Assembly (NCBI RefSeq): GCF_900109045.1 | Contig: NZ_FNYL01000002.1 | Span: 124,001 to 188,000 of the forward strand | Length of the DNA: 64,000 nt | From: Dyadobacter sp. SG02 | Lineage (GTDB): Bacteria > Bacteroidota > Bacteroidia > Cytophagales > Spirosomataceae | Direction: 5' to 3' | Part shown: piece by piece, positions 52,503 to 60,469 of the stretch | Layout of the letters: each line of letters starts with the position of its first letter | Numbering within the stretch: position 1 is the first letter of the stretch | Notes under the pieces: model-generated | What the model saw: the letters and a program-made list of their open reading frames with translations, nothing else | Databases searched by the model: none | What the model was told of the DNA's origin: nothing | Translations under genes and position numbers: made by a program

Positions 52503-54382
52503 TCACTCCGATCTCAGAGACTTGACCGGATTGGCCAGCGCTACCTTTATACTCTGGAAGCCGACCGTGAGCAAGGCCACACCAAGAGCCACAAGTCCGG
52601 CCAGCACGCACAACCACCAGCTTATGTGAATGTGATAGGCAAAGCTGCCGAGCCATCGATCGGTTCCCCCACCGGGTTTTTCCAGCCCGACATTTTTACA
52701 AATGCTTCATTGACAATAAAGCCGCCATTAATGTCCGAAACTCGGTCTGATGACAAGTTCCTCCCTTGCAATAATTTAATGTTCAGCATGGGAAGAAAAT
52801 GTTCGTCAATAAAAAAGTAATTGCTGATCACCTCTTTTCTTTTTCCATTGGATTTAAAAATAGTGGTGCCCGCGGGATATATCTCTTCAACCGACATCAC
52901 ATTCGAACCAACTGTGACCTGCTGCACGTAGCTTTGTTGACGCAGCATTGCCGCAAAAGCTTTCATTTTTGAGCGGCCCGCAGAATCGTCGGGACTGGAA
53001 ATTGCCATTATTTGCGCTCTGTCGAAACCCGGATTGTGATTTCGCAAGAATTTCATTTGCTGATGGATAACCAGAACGCCGAAAACCGTAGCGACCGCAA
53101 GGGAAAATTGAAAAAGGGTGATCCCTTTTCTGAGCCATACGGACTGTCCGCCTGATGTCAAGGCACCTTTTAAAGCTTTAACCGGCTTGAAAGACGACAG
53201 TATAAATGATGGATACACGCCCGCAAGAACGGTAATGATCACCAAACTCAGCGCACCAACGACGATGACATCGCTCCATGCTACGATCAGGACGATTTGA
53301 AGCAGGCTGTTTAAAAACGGAATTGACATTTTCAGGATTAGAGCGCCAATTATCACTGAGGCTGCGGTGATGATCAGGGACTCGAAAAGAAATTGCCAGA
53401 CAAGCTGGCCCCGCCTGGCACCATTTGCCTTTCTGACGCCCACTTCCCGGGATCTCTCCATAGCAGTGGCGGTTAGCAGGTTAATGTAGTTCAAAACGGC
53501 AATGATGAGCACGAACAGGGCCAGGAATGAGAAAAGGTAACCATATCGCCTGTCTCCCTTCGGCGTATCGCCCATTTTGCCAACACTGTAATGCACATCT
53601 TTCAACGGCTCAGTCTGGAAAATAAGTTTGTATCCGTCCGCGCCTTGCGCTTTAAGTTCCGGTTGAATATACCGCTGGCTTAGTGCCTGAAGTTTTTTAT
53701 CAAGAGATTTCAAATCAGGGTTTTGCGTAAAAAGCGCAAAGGTGTAAACTGGAAAATCATCTGTCAGCCAATCATTGGTACCAGAAAAGTCGCGCGACAA
53801 CAGGACCGATATCTTCAAGTCTGAATTTGACGGTTGATTTGCCATTACGCCCGTGATTTCGTAATGTGTTTGATTGATCTGGATAATCCTTCCCAAAGCA
53901 GAGGTATTCCCGAAATATTTTTCCGCAAACTTCTGGGTGACGACCGCCTTATCGGGTTTTGCTAACGCATTTGTCGCGTTTCCCTCAAGAAATGGGAACG
54001 AGAATATATTGAAGACTGATTGTTCGGAAAAGTAAACATTTTGCTCATTCCGTAATTGCTGGTGATGTTTTACAGTCGCCTCTGTAATTTGCAGGCGGGC
54101 CGTTTTTTCTATCTCGGGGTAATCCTTGTTCAGGTAGGAAGCCAGCAAAACCGGAGTGTTGGCAATTAGCATCGGTTTGTCAGGAGTTTCGAATTTCGTT
54201 GTAATTCTTACAATCCTGTCCGACTTGTCGTGATGGCGGTCATAGGTAAATTCATGTTTGACATAAAAAACAATGGCCAGGCAAACCGCCAGCCCGATCG
54301 CTAATCCCCCGATATTTACAGCAGCGTAAAACTTTCTGCGCCATATATTTCTAATTGCAATTTTTAAATAGTTTTCCAGCAT
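52503..54382 (-). pseudogene. ABC transporter permease (FtsX/MacB type) with internal deletion
   Basis: The N-terminal 570 residues are intact: 'MLENYLKIAIRNIWRRKFYAAVNIGGLAIG' (first helix), a periplasmic MacB domain, three FtsX helices with 'NYINLLTATAMERSREVGVRKANGA', and a second MacB domain up to 'FVKMSGWKNPVGEPIDGS'. The frame then stops at 52622. In another frame, starting at the same spot, the family's extreme C-terminus appears: 'GSFAYHIHISWWLCVLAG...VALANPVKSLRSE', ending with TGA at 52503-52505. About 180-200 residues (the second FtsX domain's first helices) are missing. A deletion with frame change near 52645 explains this. Such permeases act in lipoprotein or antimicrobial-peptide export. 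Confidence 0.82.
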
Positions 54383-54484
54383 CGTTATCGCAGTATTGGT
54401 TTAGGAAAAGTCTAGCTTACAGACCAATACGCCTTCCTGATGAGAATTGTTGAAGCGTGCAATTGTTTTGTCAACCGTACGATC

Positions 54485-54516
54485 CAAAACGCCGGATTAT
54501 CACACCTGGCGTTTTG
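54485..54516 (-). terminator. Intrinsic terminator after the SDR gene
   Basis: CAAAACGCC (54485-54493) and GGCGTTTTG (54508-54516) form a perfect 9-bp stem with a 14-nt loop, 17 bp past the SDR stop codon on the minus strand; the stem itself supplies the U-rich 3' arm (GCGTTTTG). It separates the SDR gene from the permease gene downstream. Confidence 0.65.
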
Positions 54517-54533
54517 AATCAAGCTAACCTGTA

Positions 54534-55331
54534 CTATAAACTCTTCATTGTCCCTCCATCCACACGGATAATGGCGCCGCTAATGTAATCCGCCATCGGA
54601 CTGGTCAGGTAAAGCACCGCTCCGGCAATCTCTTCTGGTCTTCCGAACCTTCCGGTATCGTTGGGTATCAGCTCTTTTACTGCCTTTCGCTTAATTTCTT
54701 CCAGTTCAGTGCCCCAACCAAACCTGGGAGCTGCGTTGACGAGCCACTGCTCTACCATGGGATTCATGATCGCGCCGGGAGAAACAACGTTGCAGGTGAT
54801 ACCCGTCTCCTGCAACTGCCTGGCAAGGGAAACTGACAGGTTATGACGTGCTGCCAGCGTTGCATTATAGTGGGGTTGTTCCTTAATCGGCTGTATGGCA
54901 AGCCCGCCACCGATATTTACGACCCGGCCCCAGCCGAGCTCCTTCATTTGGGGCACGATGCGCCGGATCATCCTTACATAGGAAACAACATTGGCATTGT
55001 ATAGCTCCATCCAGTCATCGGCCATTGCGTCCGACCAGTTTTTATGGCTTACCACACCGGCGTTATTTACGAGAATGTCGATTGCGCCTCCGTCTAGCGC
55101 CGCGGCAGCTACGAGATCTGCACCGGCATCGGTAGCGAGGTCACCGAGCGCCACTTGGGCCAAGCCTCCTGCTTCCCGGATTGCATCAGCTACCTGTTGT
55201 GTACGATCTGCATTTCGGCCGTGCACAATCACTTCCGCGCCTTCCGAGGCGAGCATCCGGGAGATTGCTTCGCCCAAGCCAGAACTGGCGCCGGTCACCA
55301 GGGCGCGTTTTCCTTTCAATTGTAAATCCAT
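54534..55331 (-). CDS. SDR-family protein with altered catalytic residues
   Basis: 265 aa. The cofactor motif TGASSGLG (13-20) and 'ILVNNAG' (86-92) are intact, so NAD(P) binding is expected. The active site is unusual: where the classical SDR has Ser in 'NISS', this protein has 'NIGGG' (139-143), and where it has Tyr-x-x-x-Lys it has Tyr155 and Leu159 ('HYNATLAARHNL'). 'VSPGAIMNPM' and the C-terminal 'YISGAIIRVDGG' are normal. It may be a non-enzymatic or mechanistically different SDR. A divergent-sense AraC gene is 38 bp upstream on the same strand, so the pair is probably one unit. Confidence 0.85.
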   Translation of the reverse strand: MDLQLKGKRALVTGASSGLGEAISRMLASEGAEVIVHGRNADRTQQVADAIREAGGLAQVALGDLATDAGADLVAAAALDGGAIDILVNNAGVVSHKNWSDAMADDWMELYNANVVSYVRMIRRIVPQMKELGWGRVVNIGGGLAIQPIKEQPHYNATLAARHNLSVSLARQLQETGITCNVVSPGAIMNPMVEQWLVNAAPRFGWGTELEEIKRKAVKELIPNDTGRFGRPEEIAGAVLYLTSPMADYISGAIIRVDGGTMKSL

Positions 55332-55369
55332 TTTTATTTTTGCTTTTGTGAATTAATAGTAGTGGGCGA

Positions 55370-56185
55370 TCAGATGCCGTTGCCCCTTGTGGGCGCGTTT
55401 CCAAATGCCTTTTTGTATGCGAAAGAGAAGTGGGAGAGGTCGTTAAAGCCTATTTCCAGGTATATGTCGGATGGTCTTCGTCTTTTCTCTTCGATCAGAT
55501 AATGCGCCTCTTGCAGCCGTTTGCTGGTTAGCCAGCGGCTGGGTGTCATGCTATATAGTTTTGCAAAATCCCTTTTGAAGCCGGAAAGACTTCTGCCTGT
55601 CAGATAAGCGAACCGGTCAATACCCACATTATACCGGTAATGCTTGTTCATGAATGCTTCCAGGTTGATTTTGCCCGGTTCATTGAAATCAAACAGGATA
55701 TTTTTCAGGGATAGGTTGGTTTCCAACAGGATCAGCACCAGTTCACGGGCTTTCAACCCGCCTATCGAAGCGCTCAAACCGTCGTGGGCATTTGCGTATG
55801 GCAAGAGAGAGTCGGCGTAGCTTTCCAGGTACCGGTTGGGTTTGAGAAGCAATACACTTTCCGGATAAGAGTGCCCATCGGCGGTCAGGGCGTACTCGTC
55901 CCGGATGTTTTCCAGCGTGTGCTGATCCAGGTGGAGGGCAACAGACTTGAAACCTTCGCTGTCCGACTTTTTAATGGATCTGGTCAGCTGGTTTTTTCGG
56001 AAGAATCGATAGTCGCCTGCGTGGAAGGAATATCGCTTGTCACCGACCCAGATATCATGACTGCCGGAAATGATGTAGCTGAATATATGGTCCTGGACAA
56101 ATGCTTCTCCTTCGACATTTTCGTCGGTATAGCTGTTAAAAACTATGCGCGGTGATGTTAAAGACTTCAATTTTTTTGTATCCAT
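55370..56185 (-). CDS. AraC-family transcriptional regulator
   Basis: 271 aa: an N-terminal cupin-like sensing domain ('SYIISGSHDIWVGDKRYSFHAGDYRFFRKN') and a C-terminal double helix-turn-helix ('NVGIDRFAYLTGRSLSGFKRDFAKLYSMTPSRWL', 'PSDIYLEIGFNDLSHFSFAYKKAFG'). This resembles the regulators paired with SDR or aldo-keto enzymes in Bacteroidota. It precedes the SDR gene by 38 bp, and may control it and itself. Inducer unknown. Confidence 0.9.
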   Translation of the reverse strand: MDTKKLKSLTSPRIVFNSYTDENVEGEAFVQDHIFSYIISGSHDIWVGDKRYSFHAGDYRFFRKNQLTRSIKKSDSEGFKSVALHLDQHTLENIRDEYALTADGHSYPESVLLLKPNRYLESYADSLLPYANAHDGLSASIGGLKARELVLILLETNLSLKNILFDFNEPGKINLEAFMNKHYRYNVGIDRFAYLTGRSLSGFKRDFAKLYSMTPSRWLTSKRLQEAHYLIEEKRRRPSDIYLEIGFNDLSHFSFAYKKAFGNAPTRGNGI

Positions 56186-56511
56186 TTCAATGCTGATTGT
56201 CGATGTTGAATCAGGAATGATTTCGAATACAAAGTTCGCCGGTCAGACGAATCTCAGTTTTGTCAGATGGTCCAATGTAGTTTGTTCAAAAGTTCACCCT
56301 CTTAAAATCATGTTCGGAAATGCCAACATTGAGTCTCGTCCAGTTAATTACTGGACCTCTGGAACCGAATTTGAAAAAGGATTCTCGAAATAAGGTGCGT
56401 TACTTCTGTTGCGGCAGGCCACATCATTCCTAGTGGCAGATTGACCTCCGGTTACGATTCGCGGCGTCTGGTTTAACTTGTTGCTAATAAGAGAACTAGC
56501 GAGGGGGAGTC
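56186..56511. other. Intergenic region upstream of the AraC gene
   Basis: The 326 bp hold the presumed promoter of the AraC-SDR unit and the 3' end of the BspA-like gene's flank. A plus-strand frame (56145-56393) begins inside the AraC gene and has no family features. No terminator or repeat was recognised. Confidence 0.4.
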
Positions 56512-57972
56512 CTATTCGCGAACGATGATTTTATGCGACTGGCTGGTGCCATCATTGAAATGAAGTACGACTGTATGCACACCGTTCGAAAGCCTGCTTA
56601 CATCGATACCTTCGGAGCTGATCCGGTCGGTTTCAACCATTTTAATACCCGTGGCTGTGAAGATAGCCGCATTCCTTACCCTTCCGAGTTCTTTTAAAAA
56701 AAGCTTTTGGCCAGCCGGATTGGGGTACACGAGATTTTCACGGGCGTCATCAAAAATGAGATGCCGGATACTGCTGTACGAAAAACGAACGACATTGTTC
56801 TCCGTGGGATGGTCAACCATTTTTAGACGGTAATAATTGATTCCCGTAGCAGGAGAGAGGTCCCGGTAAAGATAGGTTTGCATCACCGTGCTCTCCCCAT
56901 GCGCCGTCTGGCGCCCGATCGATGCCCACTTCTGGCCGTCAATACTCCGTTGAATCTCAAAATAATCGCTGTGTATTTCCTCGGTTGTCGACCAGTTCAG
57001 TAACACGGCAGACTCTTCCTTTTCCACGTCGAAGGAAACAAGTTTCACGGGTAGCTTGATGCATGTATTGTCGAAAGTATCGCCGGTGATCGTCCAATTT
57101 TTGGTTTGCACCAGAAAATCCCTTGCAGCGAGGGCATCCGGTCCGTAGCTGAGACCGGGTGCGCCCAGCGAGCGCGAGGCTGGAATCGATGGATTAGCCG
57201 CCCAGCCTATCAACGTATTGCTGTAATTAAAGCAGTCGACGCCGCTACCTGCGAATATATTGTCCATACTCACAGTCGCATTCAATGTCCAATCGCCCAG
57301 GCTTTGGTTGAATGCGGCCGCCCCTTGGAACATATTCGACATATCAATGGCGTTGGTTACATTCCAGCTATTAAGCTGTTCGTTGAACAGCGGACAGTTT
57401 CCAAACATATCACGCATACTGGTTACTTGACCGACATCCCAGTTTTTAATATTAGGCGCACTGCTCAATGAAGTACAATTTAGAAACATGGCCTGCAGAG
57501 AGGAGACGTTTGTTAAATTGGGGCTATCCGTGGCTGGAATTGCAGACAAATTGACGCAGCTGAAAAACGAAAAAGCAAACGAATCCCAAAGGCTGGTGCC
57601 CCATTGCTCGATTGTCAGCAACAGCAGCGGGTTGAGATCGAACCGGATTTGCCCGAATTGACCGGGTGTGCCCGGTTTGAAGGCGATACGGTACTTGCCG
57701 GGCGCCGGCACCTCAAAATAAAGGATACTGGGTGCAAGTCCGACTGTCGCAAAACCCGACAGGCCACCCGGAATACTCTCGTAATACACCGAAGAAATCC
57801 CGTTACCACTGAAAAGCACAAAAGTTTCACTCGTGTTGATGGTGACCACAAAATCAGTTGCCTCAATCTGCGCATGGGCACGCTGTGATCCGGCAAGGAG
57901 CGAAAAAAGGGCCAAAGCCACAAGGCGGTATCGGTGGCATTTATTCAGGATAGAAAAGTACAAGTTTGACAT
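56512..57972 (-). CDS. BspA-like leucine-rich-repeat surface protein with type IX sorting domain
   Basis: 486 aa with signal peptide ending near 'QRAHAQ'. Residues about 125-240 carry BspA/DUF285 repeats, each roughly 'M-F-x-x-C-x-x-F-N-x-x-L-x-x-W-N/D-V' ('MFLNCTSLSSAPNIKNWDV', 'MFGNCPLFNEQLNSWNV', 'MFQGAAAFNQSLGDW'). The fibronectin-like 'LPVKLVSFDVEKEESAVLLNW' module and a C-terminal sorting domain 'LVYPNPAGQKLFLKE...HKIIVRE' follow, the same tail design as the GEVED protein at 8130. Surface display through the type IX system is expected; BspA repeats often mediate adhesion. Confidence 0.88.
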   Translation of the reverse strand: MSNLYFSILNKCHRYRLVALALFSLLAGSQRAHAQIEATDFVVTINTSETFVLFSGNGISSVYYESIPGGLSGFATVGLAPSILYFEVPAPGKYRIAFKPGTPGQFGQIRFDLNPLLLLTIEQWGTSLWDSFAFSFFSCVNLSAIPATDSPNLTNVSSLQAMFLNCTSLSSAPNIKNWDVGQVTSMRDMFGNCPLFNEQLNSWNVTNAIDMSNMFQGAAAFNQSLGDWTLNATVSMDNIFAGSGVDCFNYSNTLIGWAANPSIPASRSLGAPGLSYGPDALAARDFLVQTKNWTITGDTFDNTCIKLPVKLVSFDVEKEESAVLLNWSTTEEIHSDYFEIQRSIDGQKWASIGRQTAHGESTVMQTYLYRDLSPATGINYYRLKMVDHPTENNVVRFSYSSIRHLIFDDARENLVYPNPAGQKLFLKELGRVRNAAIFTATGIKMVETDRISSEGIDVSRLSNGVHTVVLHFNDGTSQSHKIIVRE

Positions 57973-58421
57973 AATCTCTGGGTGAATTTGAAGGCCGAGC
58001 CTAACGCCGCCGAATTTCTCAACTTTTCAGCAATGATTATGTATTGATTTCAACTACATGATTGTAGAAAAAACGTGATAAGTAGTCCAGTCAATCCATC
58101 TCCATGTCAGGGCCGTTTAACGGGCTCGCATAGCCGCTCACGCCTTCCGTGGCGTGGAGGAATTCCGGAGCCACCACGACCATTGTGCTATACCAAGCCT
58201 GATGCGGCCGAAATACGGTCGCATTACCGGGCTGGAAATGCGACCGCCTAACGGCGCATGGAATGATTTAACCGCAGCCGCGGACGGCCTCAAAAGAATT
58301 TGTTAATTTACATCGGGAAACACCGGAAAAACTACGCTAACCCGTCTGTGGACCCGGGAGTGGCTTAAAAAAAAGGAAATTCGACACCTAACGACTGTCC
58401 AAGATAAGGGGGCACTTACAA
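57973..58421. other. Divergent intergenic region with structured core
   Basis: 449 bp between the BspA-like gene (minus) and the ECF sigma gene (plus). The part from about 58110 to 58290 is GC-rich and packed with short dyads: CCGTTTAACGG, CACGCC..GGCGTG (58139-58156), GGAATTCC and the ATGCGRCCG family described separately. No coding sequence was recognised. The promoters of both flanking genes should lie at its AT-richer ends. Confidence 0.55.
58202..58259 (+). repeat. Alternating 9-mer repeat forming mutually exclusive hairpins
   Basis: ATGCGGCCG (58202-58210) pairs with CGGTCGCAT (58216-58224, one G-U). That second arm also pairs perfectly over 8 bp with TGCGACCG (58239-58246), which in turn pairs (one bulge) with CGGCGCAT (58252-58259). 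The same 9-mer in alternating orientation thus gives three hairpins of which neighbours exclude each other. It lies about 160-220 nt upstream of the ECF sigma gene and could be a regulatory RNA leader, an operator cluster or a small repeat element. Confidence 0.55.
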
Positions 58422-59036
58422 ATGGATTTTATCTACTCCGCACAGGAACGGGAGATTAGTGATGAGCTTTGGAGTCAATTCAAAGCCGGCAATCCTGATG
58501 CTTTGGGGCAACTGGCAGATATCCATCACAGGAGCCTGCTAAATTACGGGACCAAATTCTCCCGTGATCTGGAATTTATCCGCGATTGTATTCAGGACGT
58601 ATATCTCCAGCTATGGGAAAGAAAGCTTTTTCTTGCCGAGGATACCGTGGTTAAACCTTACCTGTTCAAATCGTTACGTAATAAAATCTTCAAGGAAAGT
58701 GTTCGCCTGAAACGCCTTGGCGAGTCTTCGGAATTGCTGTTCGAGCCTGAGGATTCTTCGGGTACAATCGAGAGCAGTTTGATTGAAAACGAACTTCAGA
58801 ACATGGAATTGAACCGACTTAATCTAATTATTTCCGGGCTTTCCAAACGGCAGCGTGAGGTTGTTTACCTTCGTTATTATCAAGGACTCGGCAACGATGA
58901 GATTGCTGAAATTATGGATATCGGCAAACCCGGCGTGGCTAATCTCCTGTCCAAAACCCTGCGTGAAATGCGGGAACAATGGGGAGCTTATCTTTTGCTT
59001 TTCGGCTGCTATTTTCTTTGGCTAAAAGGGCATTAG
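58422..59036 (+). CDS. ECF-family RNA polymerase sigma factor
   Basis: 204 aa. Region 2: 'FSRDLEFIRDCIQDVYLQLWERK'; region 4: 'LSKRQREVVYLRYYQGLGNDEIAEIMDIGKPGVANLLSKTL', with a hydrophobic C-terminal extension. This is the FecI-like Bacteroidota ECF type that is controlled by an adjacent FecR. It should direct transcription of the SusC/SusD pair downstream when the signal reaches FecR. Confidence 0.93.
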   Translation: MDFIYSAQEREISDELWSQFKAGNPDALGQLADIHHRSLLNYGTKFSRDLEFIRDCIQDVYLQLWERKLFLAEDTVVKPYLFKSLRNKIFKESVRLKRLGESSELLFEPEDSSGTIESSLIENELQNMELNRLNLIISGLSKRQREVVYLRYYQGLGNDEIAEIMDIGKPGVANLLSKTLREMREQWGAYLLLFGCYFLWLKGH

Positions 59037-59159
59037 GTAGCATTTAAATGGCCTTTTTAAAATTTTTTTGAAAAATAATGATGATAAACCGGTGATTCGC
59101 GGATAATCATACCAAAAGAGTGTGTTCGTGCACATCGAAAATTTGTCCAGCCACCATTT

Positions 59160-60269
59160 ATGAGTAACGAAAGCAATACCGGATTTGAAGAGTTAGCGGG
59201 CAACCATGCATTTCGCAAGTGGATTCTAAACCCGGGGGACCCTTCTGCGTCTTTTTGGGAGGGCTGGATGAAAGAGGACGAAAGAAGACAAGAAGCGGTG
59301 AAAAAGGCCAGGTTGTTTGTCCTCGCTCTGGAAGAACAGTTTGGGGAGATCACCGATGAGCAAACCGTGCAGGAAGATATCAGGAAGTTGGTCGATGGCG
59401 TCAAAAACGGGAACATCCGGACTTCGGCCATCCCGCATTCACGTCACATTTTGAGAAAAGGTTACTTCTGGCGGATCGCTGCCTCATTTATTTTATTGGG
59501 AAGCCTGGGGCTATGGTATTCGCAAATGAAAAAGACCGAAGTGCCGGGTATCGTGCAGACTTATACAGGCTCGGAAAATACGGAATGGCTTAAAAAAGTA
59601 AATAGCGACGATCAGACTTTGACGGTTTTATTGAGTGATGGCTCCGTCGTTATGCTGGAAAAGGGAGGGGAATTGATCTATCCTGCTGATTTTTCAGGCA
59701 GCAACCGGGCGGTGTATTTAAATGGGGACGCATTTTTTGATGTGACCAAAGATGCACGAAAGCCCTTTCTGGTCTTTGCGGGCCAAACAGTAACCAAGGT
59801 GCTGGGCACTAGCTTTCGGGTTAGAACCAACAAAGAGGATGGCGGTGTGCTGGTGGCGGTGAAAACCGGAAAAGTGTCGGTATACAATCAAAATGAGTTC
59901 AGGAATGATGGCGTCGACTCGGCGACCAGTGTTGTATTGACGCCCAACGAAGGAGTTGTTTTTAGCACAAAGGCGAGGAAGAATGAAAAGGAGGTTATCC
60001 GTGACCTGACGATACTCGAAAGCTTACCGGATGATTCGGACGTTGTTTTCGAAGAACGGCCGGTTTCAGAGGTTTTTGACAGTATTGAAAAGAAGTACGG
60101 GATTGAAATTGATTATGATGAAGCCCGGTTGTCTTCCTGTACCGTATCGACAGTTTTCAGGGAAGAAGGACTGAAACAAAGGTTACATGCAACCTGCACG
60201 GCAATCGGCGCGACGTATAGTGTAAAGGGTGAGAAAGTTGCCGTGCATTTAGCCAAAGGTTGTAAATAA
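59160..60269 (+). CDS. FecR-family anti-sigma factor
   Basis: 369 aa: cytoplasmic N-terminus (1-100) with sigma-binding helices ('NHAFRKWILNPGDPSASFWE'), one membrane helix (about 104-122, 'WRIAASFILLGSLGLWY'), periplasmic FecR domain (about 140-240: 'VNSDDQTLTVLLSDGSVVML', 'VYLNGDAFFDVTKDARKPFLV', 'GTSFRVRTN') and a C-terminal DUF4974 domain ('RPVSEVFDSIEKKYGIEIDYD'). It holds the sigma factor inactive until the STN domain of the TonB receptor contacts it. Confidence 0.93.
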   Translation: MSNESNTGFEELAGNHAFRKWILNPGDPSASFWEGWMKEDERRQEAVKKARLFVLALEEQFGEITDEQTVQEDIRKLVDGVKNGNIRTSAIPHSRHILRKGYFWRIAASFILLGSLGLWYSQMKKTEVPGIVQTYTGSENTEWLKKVNSDDQTLTVLLSDGSVVMLEKGGELIYPADFSGSNRAVYLNGDAFFDVTKDARKPFLVFAGQTVTKVLGTSFRVRTNKEDGGVLVAVKTGKVSVYNQNEFRNDGVDSATSVVLTPNEGVVFSTKARKNEKEVIRDLTILESLPDDSDVVFEERPVSEVFDSIEKKYGIEIDYDEARLSSCTVSTVFREEGLKQRLHATCTAIGATYSVKGEKVAVHLAKGCK

Positions 60270-60351
60270 GAAAGTGAATCAACTACCTAACTATGTCGTA
60301 ACCTCTAAACCGCTTTCCTGCCTATGAATTAGTCTTATTCACAAAAAAAGC

Positions 60352-60386
60352 CAGCAGTGTTTGCCCCACTACTGACTTCCATTTTT
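60352..60386 (+). terminator. Hairpin between fecR-like and susC-like genes
   Basis: CAGCAGTG (60352-60359) pairs with CACTACTG (60367-60374) at 7 of 8 positions, followed 7 nt on by TTTTT; on the other side it is preceded by AAAAAAA. It may end the sigma/anti-sigma transcript, so that the receptor gene at 60470 is transcribed from its own, sigma-dependent promoter between 60387 and 60469. Confidence 0.5.
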
Positions 60387-60469
60387 CCCGGAGCTGTGCA
60401 AGCGTCCTTCGCAAAAAGGACACGGGAGCAATTTGTCCGATTCTGAAAAGAACAAATCATTTCAAAAGT

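Noticed and set aside
56145..56393. 82-codon plus-strand frame at the AraC gene start
   Set aside because: It begins inside the AraC coding region on the other strand, has no family features and no codon pattern of its own.
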